Position numbers and translations under genes: made by a program
Shown: positions 1 through 5,654 of the stretch, one piece after another
Numbering within the stretch: position 1 is the stretch's first letter
Layout: each line of letters begins with the position of its first letter
Notes under the pieces: model-generated
Told to the model about the DNA's origin: nothing
The model's database searches: none
The model's input: only the letters and a program-made list of their open reading frames with translations
DNA from: Methanosphaera sp.
Lineage (GTDB): Archaea; Methanobacteriota; Methanobacteria; Methanobacteriales; Methanobacteriaceae
Reading direction: 5' to 3'
DNA length: 5,951 nt
Assembly: GCA_017430835.1 (NCBI GenBank)
Contig: JAFRMD010000154.1
Span: forward strand, 1-5,951

Positions 1-337
1 CAAACATCACACAACTAAACAACACAATAAAAACACTAAACGATACCATAAAACAACAAAACAACACCATACAAACACTCACAACACAAAACCAAAACCT
101 AAACAAAACAATACAAAACCTAAACAACACCAACAAACAACTACAAGACACCATAAAAACACTAAACAATACAAACAAACAACTACAGGCAAACATCACA
201 CAACTAAACAACACAATAAAAACACTAAACGATACCATAAAACAACAAAACAACACCATACAAACACTCACAACACAAAACCAGAACTTAAACAAAACAA
301 TACAAAACCTAAACAACACCAACAAACAACTACAAGA
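1..337 (+). repeat. In-frame direct repeat, 189-bp period, encoding the heptad stalk
   Basis: Positions 1-148 recur at 190-337 with only two mismatches (95 A versus 284 G; 99 C versus 288 T). Both are synonymous (CAA/CAG Gln, CTA/TTA Leu). The period is 189 bp = 63 codons = 9 heptads, so gain or loss of a unit keeps both reading frame and coiled-coil register. A shorter 42-bp echo (2 heptads, LNNTNKQLQ at residues 40-48 and 54-62) bridges the copies. Because the window opens inside a copy, the total repeat number is unknown. The coding strand is almost free of G: only positions 42, 147, 188 and 189 in the first 189 bases. Confidence 0.95.
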
Positions 338-1268
338 AATCATCAAAGAACTAAACAAGACAACCACCCCAACACCAACCACAACAACGGTATCCAAAAT
401 AAACGGAAGAGTAGGATCAACCATACAACTAAAAGCAACAATCAAAGACAACAATAAAAAAGCAGTAACCACAGGAAGAGTTACCTTCAAAGTAAATGGT
501 ATAACTCTAAAGGATGAAGCCGGAAACACCTTATATGCACTTGTAAACAATGGAACGGCAACATTAAACTATACAATACCAAGAAGCTGGTACAAAGATA
601 ACACCATAGTAGAGGCAACATATGCAGGAAACGACAAATACGCCTCAAGCAGGGCAAACAATACCAAAAACAATATAACACCGGGAAACGTGAAAATACA
701 AATAGCAAAACTACCAACACATGAAAACGGTGACAAAATACAATTTGTCATAACAGCTGTTGATGAGAAAGGACAAAGCATAACCGGCGGAACAATCATC
801 ATAAAAGCAAACGGCGTAACACTCAAGGACGCTAACGGCAAAGCCTTACAGGCAAACGTAGTAAACGGAGTAGCAGTACTTGACTACAACATAACACTCA
901 GTGCAAGAGAATACAACCTTACCGCAGTATACGCAAACACAGGATACAACCGTATCGAGGCAACAGGAAAACTAAACGTAACCAAAGGAGAAGCATTCAT
1001 AAGATACACCCCAATAACAACAAAATCAACAACCACAAGAATAACAGCCAATATCGTAGATAAAAACAAAAACAACGTATCCGGAAAGGTAACTGTTGGT
1101 ATAAAACTAGACGGCAAAATGATAAACACTACAACTGCAACCAATGGTATCATCAACGTGACAATTCCTACAAACATCACAGCAGGTGCTCATATAATAG
1201 AACTTATAGCCGGTGAAACCGGAGCATACAAGTCAGATAGAATAACGAGCGTACTCATAAAGAAATAG
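1..1268 (+). CDS. Adhesin-like surface protein, C-terminal part: coiled-coil stalk plus three Ig-like domains (5' end outside window)
   Basis: The frame is open from the left edge (first whole codon at 3) to TAG at 1266-1268, giving 421 visible residues; the start and any signal peptide lie outside. A GTG at 690 falls inside the second Ig domain and is not a real start. Residues 1-119 form an uninterrupted heptad pattern, with mostly Ile at core position a and Leu at d (units such as TIKTLND and TIQNLNN), so this part is probably a helical coiled-coil stalk. Residues 120-129 are a Thr/Pro linker. Residues ~130-229, ~230-328 and ~329-421 are three related Ig-like beta-sandwich modules sharing G-x-V/I-x-x-x-x-x-G and NGT/NGV turns (for example VNGITLKD and ANGVTLKD), as in the bacterial Ig-like (Big_3-type) repeats of methanogen adhesin-like proteins. 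The protein ends right after the last Ig module, with no C-terminal membrane helix or visible pseudomurein-binding repeat, so any anchor must be in the missing N-terminal part. N-x-S/T sequons are abundant, as expected for an archaeal N-glycosylated exoprotein. The function (adhesion or surface spacing) is inferred from architecture only. Confidence 0.85.
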   Translation, partial: NITQLNNTIKTLNDTIKQQNNTIQTLTTQNQNLNKTIQNLNNTNKQLQDTIKTLNNTNKQLQANITQLNNTIKTLNDTIKQQNNTIQTLTTQNQNLNKTIQNLNNTNKQLQEIIKELNKTTTPTPTTTTVSKINGRVGSTIQLKATIKDNNKKAVTTGRVTFKVNGITLKDEAGNTLYALVNNGTATLNYTIPRSWYKDNTIVEATYAGNDKYASSRANNTKNNITPGNVKIQIAKLPTHENGDKIQFVITAVDEKGQSITGGTIIIKANGVTLKDANGKALQANVVNGVAVLDYNITLSAREYNLTAVYANTGYNRIEATGKLNVTKGEAFIRYTPITTKSTTTRITANIVDKNKNNVSGKVTVGIKLDGKMINTTTATNGIINVTIPTNITAGAHIIELIAGETGAYKSDRITSVLIKK

Positions 1269-1299
1269 AATATTACACCCTTTGGATAAAATAATTGAT

Positions 1300-1333
1300 A
1301 AACTTCCCCCTTAACCTCCCCACCTTTTTTCTA
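1300..1333 (+). terminator. Probable U-tract terminator of the Ig-domain surface protein gene
   Basis: About 35-60 bases after the TAG stop comes a pyrimidine tract: a run of five C, then CCTCCCCACC, then six T at 1325-1330 followed by CTATTG. There is no strong hairpin directly before the T run. This suits archaeal factor-dependent termination at U-rich 3' ends. The gene-2 terminator has a similar C-rich then T-rich order. Confidence 0.55.
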
Positions 1334-1429
1334 TTGTCGGATAGTTTGTACGACAAGTATTTTACCACGCCAATGCTACGTGTTATTTCTAAATTATTAA
1401 AATAAATATCAAAATGAGCATATTATGAA

Positions 1430-1617
1430 CTGTACCGATAAATTCTTGTTGAATTTATCCTTAAGAGGAATAACACAGAGGAAATTCCTCTTGATAATAA
1501 AACCATTATTGAGATTATATACTTAAAAATTAGTATACAAAATAATAACTTTTGTATTTTAGTATTACCCATGAGTGTTGGTAATACTATTATTCTTTAT
1601 TGTTTTTGTTTCTTTTA
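1430..1617 (+). ncRNA. Candidate structured small RNA (hairpin cluster ending in a terminator-like stem)
   Basis: Four good inverted repeats follow each other: GATAAATTC/GAATTTATC at 1437-1445 and 1451-1459 (9 bp, 5-nt loop); AAGAGGAA/TTCCTCTT at 1463-1470 and 1485-1492 (8 bp); ATACAAAA/TTTTGTAT at 1535-1542 and 1550-1557 (8 bp); and TAGTATTACC/GGTAATACTA at 1560-1569 and 1580-1589 (10 bp), the last followed by a T-rich stretch to about 1617. A TATA-like TTAAAATAAATAT at about 1397-1409 would place a start near 1430, just before the first stem. A second AGAGGAA (1477-1483) can pair with the same TTCCTCT, so two mutually exclusive folds are possible. A 33-codon ORF (ATG 1425 to TAA 1526) overlaps but has no ribosome binding site and its residues mostly reflect the stems. 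I recognise no known RNA family. Stems form easily by chance in AT-rich DNA, so this remains a candidate. Confidence 0.3.
1560..1617 (+). terminator. Hairpin followed by T-rich tract
   Basis: A perfect 10-bp stem (1560-1569 with 1580-1589, 10-nt loop) is followed by a T-rich stretch including TTTTTGTTTCTTTT. It resembles an intrinsic-type terminator on the plus strand. It lies about 290 bases past the upstream stop codon, so it would serve either a separate small transcript or read-through from the surface-protein gene. Confidence 0.35.
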
Positions 1618-1701
1618 TAGTTTCATGTTGATTGTGGTTATTCTGCAGTTGACTAATGAGGCATCCTAGTTATTGTTTGACTGTTATCTTATCTGTAGTT
1701 A

Positions 1702-1729
1702 TTTAATGATTTTCTAAATAATCATTAAA
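1702..1729. repeat. Inverted repeat, 10-bp perfect stem
   Basis: TTTAATGATT (1702-1711) pairs with AATCATTAAA (1720-1729) across an 8-nt loop. An outer 6-bp arm, CTGTTA (1681-1686) with TAACAG (1733-1738), could extend the structure with internal unpaired bases. It overlaps the stop codon of the doubtful minus-strand ORF. No T-run follows on either strand, so it is not a convincing terminator; its role is unknown. Confidence 0.5.
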
Positions 1730-1943
1730 GTTTAACAGGAGAAATCCTTTTTTGGTAACTTTGTAGTTTTTTATTTTTTTTTTCTTCGCAATACGTAGAT
1801 ATAACGAAGAGAAAACTAAACATCATTGGAATAATGCTCGTCACTAAAATTTTAACAATATCTCTTGTCAAATTTTCATAAAGAATTAAATCAGGAGTGT
1901 CTGAAATCCAGTCCAACAAAAAAAACTTTTTTTTCAAATACAT
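1725..1943 (-). CDS. Doubtful small membrane protein, 72 aa
   Basis: From the ATG at 1943-1941 the product is 72 residues, beginning MYLKKKFFLLDWISD. Extending to the TTG at 2003 would add 20 Ile/Asn-rich residues that look like translated spacer. One probable transmembrane segment is visible (from IVKILVTSII to about VISTYC), followed by a strongly basic tail (CEEKKNKK, QKR). The positive-inside rule would put the C-terminus in the cytoplasm. There is no Shine-Dalgarno sequence before the ATG; an AT-rich TATA-like stretch about 25-30 bases upstream could allow leaderless transcription. I recognise no family. The ordered mix of a charged loop, a helix and a basic tail argues mildly for real coding; the AT-rich setting, lack of ribosome binding site and opposite orientation to its neighbours argue against. 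Confidence 0.3.
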   Translation of the reverse strand: MYLKKKFFLLDWISDTPDLILYENLTRDIVKILVTSIIPMMFSFLFVISTYCEEKKNKKLQSYQKRISPVKL

Positions 1944-2083
1944 GATAGTTGTTTTTAGTTTAATTATAATTATATTGTTATTTTCTATGGAATATGTAGT
2001 CAAAAGATACTATTAATAGCAAATAATTGTCGACACCTTCTATAATAATAGTTTTGGTCAAGTCTCTATTTATCAATAATTTT

Positions 2084-2127
2084 TTATAATTATTTTATAT
2101 ATATTCATACATTAAACATTATGGAGG
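2084..2127 (+). promoter_or_regulatory. Putative TATA box region and ribosome binding site of the 23-codon ORF
   Basis: Two TATA-like stretches (about 2084-2091 and 2093-2103, TTTTATATATA) lie 30-50 bases before the ATG at 2134. With the first, transcription would begin around 2114, leaving a short leader that includes GGAGGT at 2123-2128. That ribosome binding site is as good as the one of the peptidase gene and sits 5 bases before the ATG, so the signals of an expressed gene are intact although the ORF is very short. Confidence 0.4.
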
Positions 2128-2133
2128 TATACT

Positions 2134-2205
2134 ATGAATAAAAGTAGACAAATCTTTTTCATCTCATTGATAGTTATTATAATTTCTACTTTAGGGATAT
2201 ATTAA
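2134..2205 (+). pseudogene. Orphan signal-peptide-like mini-ORF, 23 aa (gene remnant or small membrane peptide)
   Basis: ATG at 2134 is preceded by GGAGGT with ideal spacing; TAA is at 2203-2205. The 23 residues start MNKSRQ, continue FFISLIVIIIS and end TLGIY: a basic N-terminus and one hydrophobic core. In ungapped alignment with the secreted peptidase encoded just downstream, both start MN plus a basic residue and share FISLI at exactly residues 9-13. It therefore reads as the export signal of an adhesin-like protein whose body is missing. Nothing recognisable continues in any frame past 2205. Alternatives are a genuine single-helix membrane peptide, or a short translated leader affecting the downstream gene, 195 bases away. 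I favour a remnant left by recombination between paralogous surface-protein genes, but the intact start signals make expression possible. Confidence 0.45.
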
Positions 2206-2344
2206 ATCCGATAATTTAATAATACTATTTTTCATATATTTAACCTATATGCCTTTAAAACAACAATATTTCCTGATTTTATAAATATTTTATATGTCAT
2301 AGATTATATGGATATCATCCCATTATTATTCAGTTTTTTAAAAA

Positions 2345-2396
2345 GGATATAAACCACTTTAAACATATTATTATATATATAACTATGCGGAGGTGA
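2345..2396 (+). promoter_or_regulatory. Putative promoter and ribosome binding site of the C1 peptidase gene
   Basis: A purine-rich GG followed by ATATAAA (2347-2353) looks like a BRE/TATA pair and would start transcription near 2375. GGAGGTGA (2389-2396) is a near-perfect Shine-Dalgarno sequence 4 bases before the GTG. It decides the start: there is an in-frame TAA at 2380-2382, and GTG 2401 yields a complete signal peptide. A second TATA-like run (2371-2380) is too close to the start codon to fit a transcript that includes the Shine-Dalgarno. Confidence 0.5.
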
Positions 2397-2400
2397 AAAA

Positions 2401-5400
2401 GTGAATCGAAAGACAGTTCTTGTATTTATAAGTCTTATATTCGTATGTTTACTGTCAACATCAATGGTTTTTGCTGCAGATAATACAACAGAATCTGTTG
2501 ATAATGGTGCTGATGATTCAAGTGCTAGTGACATTGATGATTCAGGTGCTAGTGATATTGATGATTCAACAACTGTTGATAAAAACACCAAAACCGGTAC
2601 AATAGATGATTTTAAAAATGATCTGTTAGAAAGTGATTGTAATTTAAGCCTCAAACGTAATTATGAATTTACAGTGGGACCTGATTCAAAGTATTTTGAA
2701 ACTGGTATTGTTATTAATAATTCTGATGTATTCATTGAAGGAAACAACTATACCATTAACATGAATAGTTTAGGATCCTTATTCACTGTATATGACTCTG
2801 AAGTCACAATTAATAATTTAAATATTAGAAATACAAATGCCAATGCAATTCGGATTATAGATTCAAATTTAACAACAACTCATGTAAATTTCGAAAACAA
2901 TGATATATCTGATTCCAGAGCTGTTTTGGTAATTGAAAGTTCATATAACAGTAGTGGTGATACTTTCACAAACCTTAATAATGAGTTTGGTTCTGCAATA
3001 TTTGTAACCGATGAAAGTGGACTAATACTTACAAATGCAACCTTTAATATGAATCAAAGCATAAACTGGGCTTGCATATATATTTCAAATTCTGAAGCCA
3101 TCATTGCAAATACAACATTTGCCAATATGAAATCCAAATATGCAACTGCTATTTATAACACCAACGGTACAATTGTTGTTTATAATTGTACATTTATGAA
3201 CTTGAATGCTAATGAAACTGCTGGTGCTATAGGTGTTAAGGATATTGATAGTTCCATAGTACTGATTGATAATTGTACTTTCATTAATGTAACTTCAGTT
3301 AAGAATGGTGGTGCATTATTTGCTGATATAAACGGAATGCTTGGCATTAAAAGAGGAGGAGTATTAGTAAAAAATTCATTATTTGAGGATTGTGGATCTA
3401 ACTTTGGTGGAGCAATCCTGCAGTTAGGTGGAACCTTAACTATAATTAACTCTACATTAACTAAAAACTATGCCGTCATAAATGGTGGAGGAGTTTATAC
3501 ATCAAATGCTGATTTGTCTGTGGTAAATTCCAGCCTTACTGACAATAGTGCAAATGAGGAAATTGAAGATTACAATCAAGGTGGTGCAATCTTCTTTGAC
3601 TTGGGAGATTTAATTATTTTAAATTCACGATTTGAGGATAATGATGCATTAGAAGGTAGTGATATTTATCTTTATGATGCAAATTATAATATTTCAAATT
3701 CATACTTTGCCGGTAACATATCTTCAATGTTTGATCAAAACTCCACAGAACTTAAAAATAATACATTCCTTAAAGAAAACAATTTCAATGATACTGACTA
3801 CATTTATGTATATGACTCAATTGGAAGCTCAATTGATTACAATCCAATAATTTTAGATGAATCATTAGTTAATGCAACATCATTTGACCTAAGAGATTAT
3901 GGCCTTGTAACTCCAGTAAAAAATCAGGGAGATATGGGTTCCTGCTGGGCATTTGGTGTAACTGGTTCACTAGAATCAGCATATCTTAAAGCATCAAATA
4001 AGACAGCTTTACTTGATATTTCTGAATCAAACATTCAGGATTCAGGATTGATGTATTCCATATATGGTATGGCAGATTCTACTGAAGGAGCTCTAAGAAC
4101 CGTTGGTTCAGCATATATGTTAAGTTGGCTTGGTGTTACAACATCAGAGGACAATACATATGATGAACTTGGAAAGATAAGTCCAATATATGATAATGGA
4201 ACAAAATATCATATTCATAACGTTGTACTTATGATGCCACGAGAAAACATTAATGATAACCAGAAATTCAAGGAAGCACTAGTCAAATATGGTGCCGTAG
4301 GTGTAAGTGTACATGGAGCTTCAAAAGAGGATACAAGTTTCAATGAAAAGACAAATGCTGCATACTTCTATAATGAAACATTTGGACTTGGAACTGATCA
4401 TTCAGTAACTCTAGTCGGATGGGATGACACCTATTCAAAAGATAACTTTAAAATTACACCACCAGGCGATGGTGCATGGATTATCAAGAACAGCTGGGGA
4501 ACTGACTGGGCAGATCAAGGTTATTACTATGTATCATATTATGATACTGCCTTTGGAACAACAAGACTTCCAGTAGCATTCATAATTGAGGATTATCCTA
4601 GCTATGAGAAAAACTATCAGTATGATATCATATCAGATATAGATTATGATCTTTATAAAGTAAATGTAACATATGCTAATCAGTATACAAGTGTAGGAAA
4701 AGACCTAATAACTGCTGTAGGAACCTACTTTAATCAAAGTGGAGTAAACTACAATATTGAAGTCATTGTAAACGATAAATCCATATATAATCAAAGTGGT
4801 GTATCACGTTATATGGGATTTGAAACCATACCATTAGATGAATATATAGGAGTATACGAAAACGATACATTCATAGTTGAAATTGGTGCCGGTGCAGCTG
4901 TACCCGTATCAAAAGGTACAAGACAACACTATACCAATAACTCATCATTTGTTGGAATAAATGGTAAATATAGTGATCTTTATTATGATGAGGAAGTTGC
5001 ATGTATAAAAGTTTACACAATACCTGATAAGTCATATATGGAAATAGAGTCACAACAGAATATCTTACAGGTAAAATACTATGATGAAAATGGAAAACCA
5101 TTAACAAATGTAGAGGTATCTGTTTTATCAAATGGACTTGAATATACTGCAACTACTGATGAAAATGGAGTGGCATTATTCAAATTATACCTGCCTGGAG
5201 GACGTCACACAGTATTTGTGTTAAATCCAGTAAGTGCTAAAATAGAGAATGTTACACTATTCATACCATCAGAGTATAAAAAACCTACCAATACCTATAA
5301 CAATGTCCAAAAGGTTAAAAGTATAAAAGCTCCAAATACTATACAAAAAACATATAAGGTATCTGTTAAGGATAAATTAGTCTTTGAAGGAAAATACTTT

Positions 5401-5622
5401 ACAATTCAAAGATTAAATGAAATCTTTGGCCAAAACTTTATAAATGGACACCTGGTTGTATACATTGATGGAAAAGTAGTCTTTAATGGTACCGTTGGTG
5501 ATGACATATCAACCATACTCTTTGAAATCATTGACAGTCTACTTGGAAATCATGAATTAAAAGTAGAGTTTACCGTTGGTAATGATACACAAACTTATAC
5601 TGAAAACATTACAATATCATAA
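2401..5622 (+). CDS. Secreted adhesin-like protein with beta-helix, papain-family (C1) cysteine peptidase, lectin-like and Ig-like domains
   Basis: The 1073-residue product begins at GTG 2401, chosen for GGAGGTGA 4 bases upstream. Residues 1-25 are a Sec signal peptide, probably cut after VFA. Residues ~26-65 are an Asp/Ser/Thr-rich linker. Residues ~100-470 form a right-handed beta-helix with ~25-residue rungs marked by NGGALF, FGGAIL, NGGGVY and QGGAIF turns and an Asn ladder (N212, N237, N262, N291, N325, N350, N376, N408, N433, N454). Residues ~494-730 are a C1 peptidase: FDLRDYG and TPVKNQG lead to oxyanion Gln509 and catalytic Cys515 (GSCWAF), His667 (GTDHSVTLVGW) and Asn697 (KNSWG), so it should be active. 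Papain Cys22 is replaced by Met512, and Cys515 is the only cysteine in the domain. Residues ~733-874 match the lectin-like domain that commonly follows such peptidases; ~885-957 are a transthyretin/Ig-like module (YDENGKPL, TTDENGVA); ~958-1073 are another Ig-like module. No propeptide of the papain type, membrane anchor or pseudomurein-binding repeat is seen. Papain domains are known in methanogen adhesin-like proteins; the substrate (cell-wall peptide, own surface proteins or gut proteins) is unknown. Confidence 0.92.
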   Translation: MNRKTVLVFISLIFVCLLSTSMVFAADNTTESVDNGADDSSASDIDDSGASDIDDSTTVDKNTKTGTIDDFKNDLLESDCNLSLKRNYEFTVGPDSKYFETGIVINNSDVFIEGNNYTINMNSLGSLFTVYDSEVTINNLNIRNTNANAIRIIDSNLTTTHVNFENNDISDSRAVLVIESSYNSSGDTFTNLNNEFGSAIFVTDESGLILTNATFNMNQSINWACIYISNSEAIIANTTFANMKSKYATAIYNTNGTIVVYNCTFMNLNANETAGAIGVKDIDSSIVLIDNCTFINVTSVKNGGALFADINGMLGIKRGGVLVKNSLFEDCGSNFGGAILQLGGTLTIINSTLTKNYAVINGGGVYTSNADLSVVNSSLTDNSANEEIEDYNQGGAIFFDLGDLIILNSRFEDNDALEGSDIYLYDANYNISNSYFAGNISSMFDQNSTELKNNTFLKENNFNDTDYIYVYDSIGSSIDYNPIILDESLVNATSFDLRDYGLVTPVKNQGDMGSCWAFGVTGSLESAYLKASNKTALLDISESNIQDSGLMYSIYGMADSTEGALRTVGSAYMLSWLGVTTSEDNTYDELGKISPIYDNGTKYHIHNVVLMMPRENINDNQKFKEALVKYGAVGVSVHGASKEDTSFNEKTNAAYFYNETFGLGTDHSVTLVGWDDTYSKDNFKITPPGDGAWIIKNSWGTDWADQGYYYVSYYDTAFGTTRLPVAFIIEDYPSYEKNYQYDIISDIDYDLYKVNVTYANQYTSVGKDLITAVGTYFNQSGVNYNIEVIVNDKSIYNQSGVSRYMGFETIPLDEYIGVYENDTFIVEIGAGAAVPVSKGTRQHYTNNSSFVGINGKYSDLYYDEEVACIKVYTIPDKSYMEIESQQNILQVKYYDENGKPLTNVEVSVLSNGLEYTATTDENGVALFKLYLPGGRHTVFVLNPVSAKIENVTLFIPSEYKKPTNTYNNVQKVKSIKAPNTIQKTYKVSVKDKLVFEGKYFTIQRLNEIFGQNFINGHLVVYIDGKVVFNGTVGDDISTILFEIIDSLLGNHELKVEFTVGNDTQTYTENITIS
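2515..2562 (+). repeat. 24-bp tandem duplication in the Asp/Ser-rich linker of the peptidase
   Basis: Two units (2515-2538 and 2539-2562) differ at two positions (AGT/GGT and GAC/GAT) and encode DSSASDID then DSGASDID; a partial third unit starts at 2563 with GATTCA. The repeat keeps frame, so the acidic linker after the signal peptide could change length by 8-residue steps. Confidence 0.9.
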
Positions 5623-5654
5623 AAAAGATCTCACCCTTTTCTTCTTTTTTTTAT
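5619..5654 (+). terminator. Terminator of the C1 peptidase gene
   Basis: Directly after TAA (5620-5622), an A-rich arm ending AAAAAAGA (about 5621-5628) can pair with TCTTTTTT (5643-5650). The transcript would end in a C-rich then T-rich tract with eight T at 5645-5652. The U-run is a typical archaeal 3' end; the hairpin is AT-only and weak. Confidence 0.6.

Larger units (their letters stand above)
1269..2400. other. Long AT-rich intergenic region between the two surface-protein genes
   Basis: This 1.1-kb stretch has no long ORF. From left to right it holds the T-tract terminator of the upstream gene; an inverted repeat with a 6-bp stem (1334-1339 with 1351-1356); four further hairpins at 1437-1589 (separate entry); a 10-bp-stem hairpin at 1702-1729; a doubtful minus-strand ORF at 1725-1943; a TATA-rich stretch near 2084-2103; a 23-codon ORF at 2134-2205; and the promoter and ribosome binding site of the peptidase gene. 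I saw no tRNA, rRNA or CRISPR array and no transposase. Its size and the orphan signal-peptide ORF suggest that one or more genes have been lost here. Confidence 0.7.

Noticed and set aside
1..337. CRISPR-like array because of the repeated short units
   Set aside because: The repeats are contiguous, in frame, multiples of 21 bp and encode heptads; there are no unique spacers.
487..1180. Long minus-strand frames opposite the Ig-domain region (487-720, 569-841, 884-1180)
   Set aside because: They are antisense shadows of a well-supported protein; their products are hydrophobic strings from reversed Asn/Thr/Ala codons with no recognisable domain.
690..1268. A separate 192-residue gene starting at GTG 690
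   Set aside because: The frame is open without a stop back to the left edge, and 690 lies at the boundary of the second of three Ig-like modules, so this is the tail of a longer gene.
1303..1322. CCTCC in the 3' region of the upstream gene acting as an anti-Shine-Dalgarno element
   Set aside because: It is part of a general pyrimidine tract before the terminator, with no nearby GGAGG to pair with in the same transcript.
1425..1526. 33-codon ORF beginning MNCTDKFLLN
   Set aside because: No ribosome binding site; its repeated KFLL residues come from the inverted repeats it runs through. It is better explained by structured RNA or chance.
2304..2654. Minus-strand 116-residue frame over the start of the peptidase gene
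   Set aside because: It overlaps the promoter, signal peptide and Ser/Asp repeat of a clear gene, and its Ser/Leu-rich repeats only mirror the plus-strand repeat.
3659..5152. Frames 3659-3850 (+) and 4871-5152 (-) inside the peptidase gene
   Set aside because: They are out-of-frame shadows within strongly supported beta-helix and lectin-like coding sequence, without ribosome binding sites.
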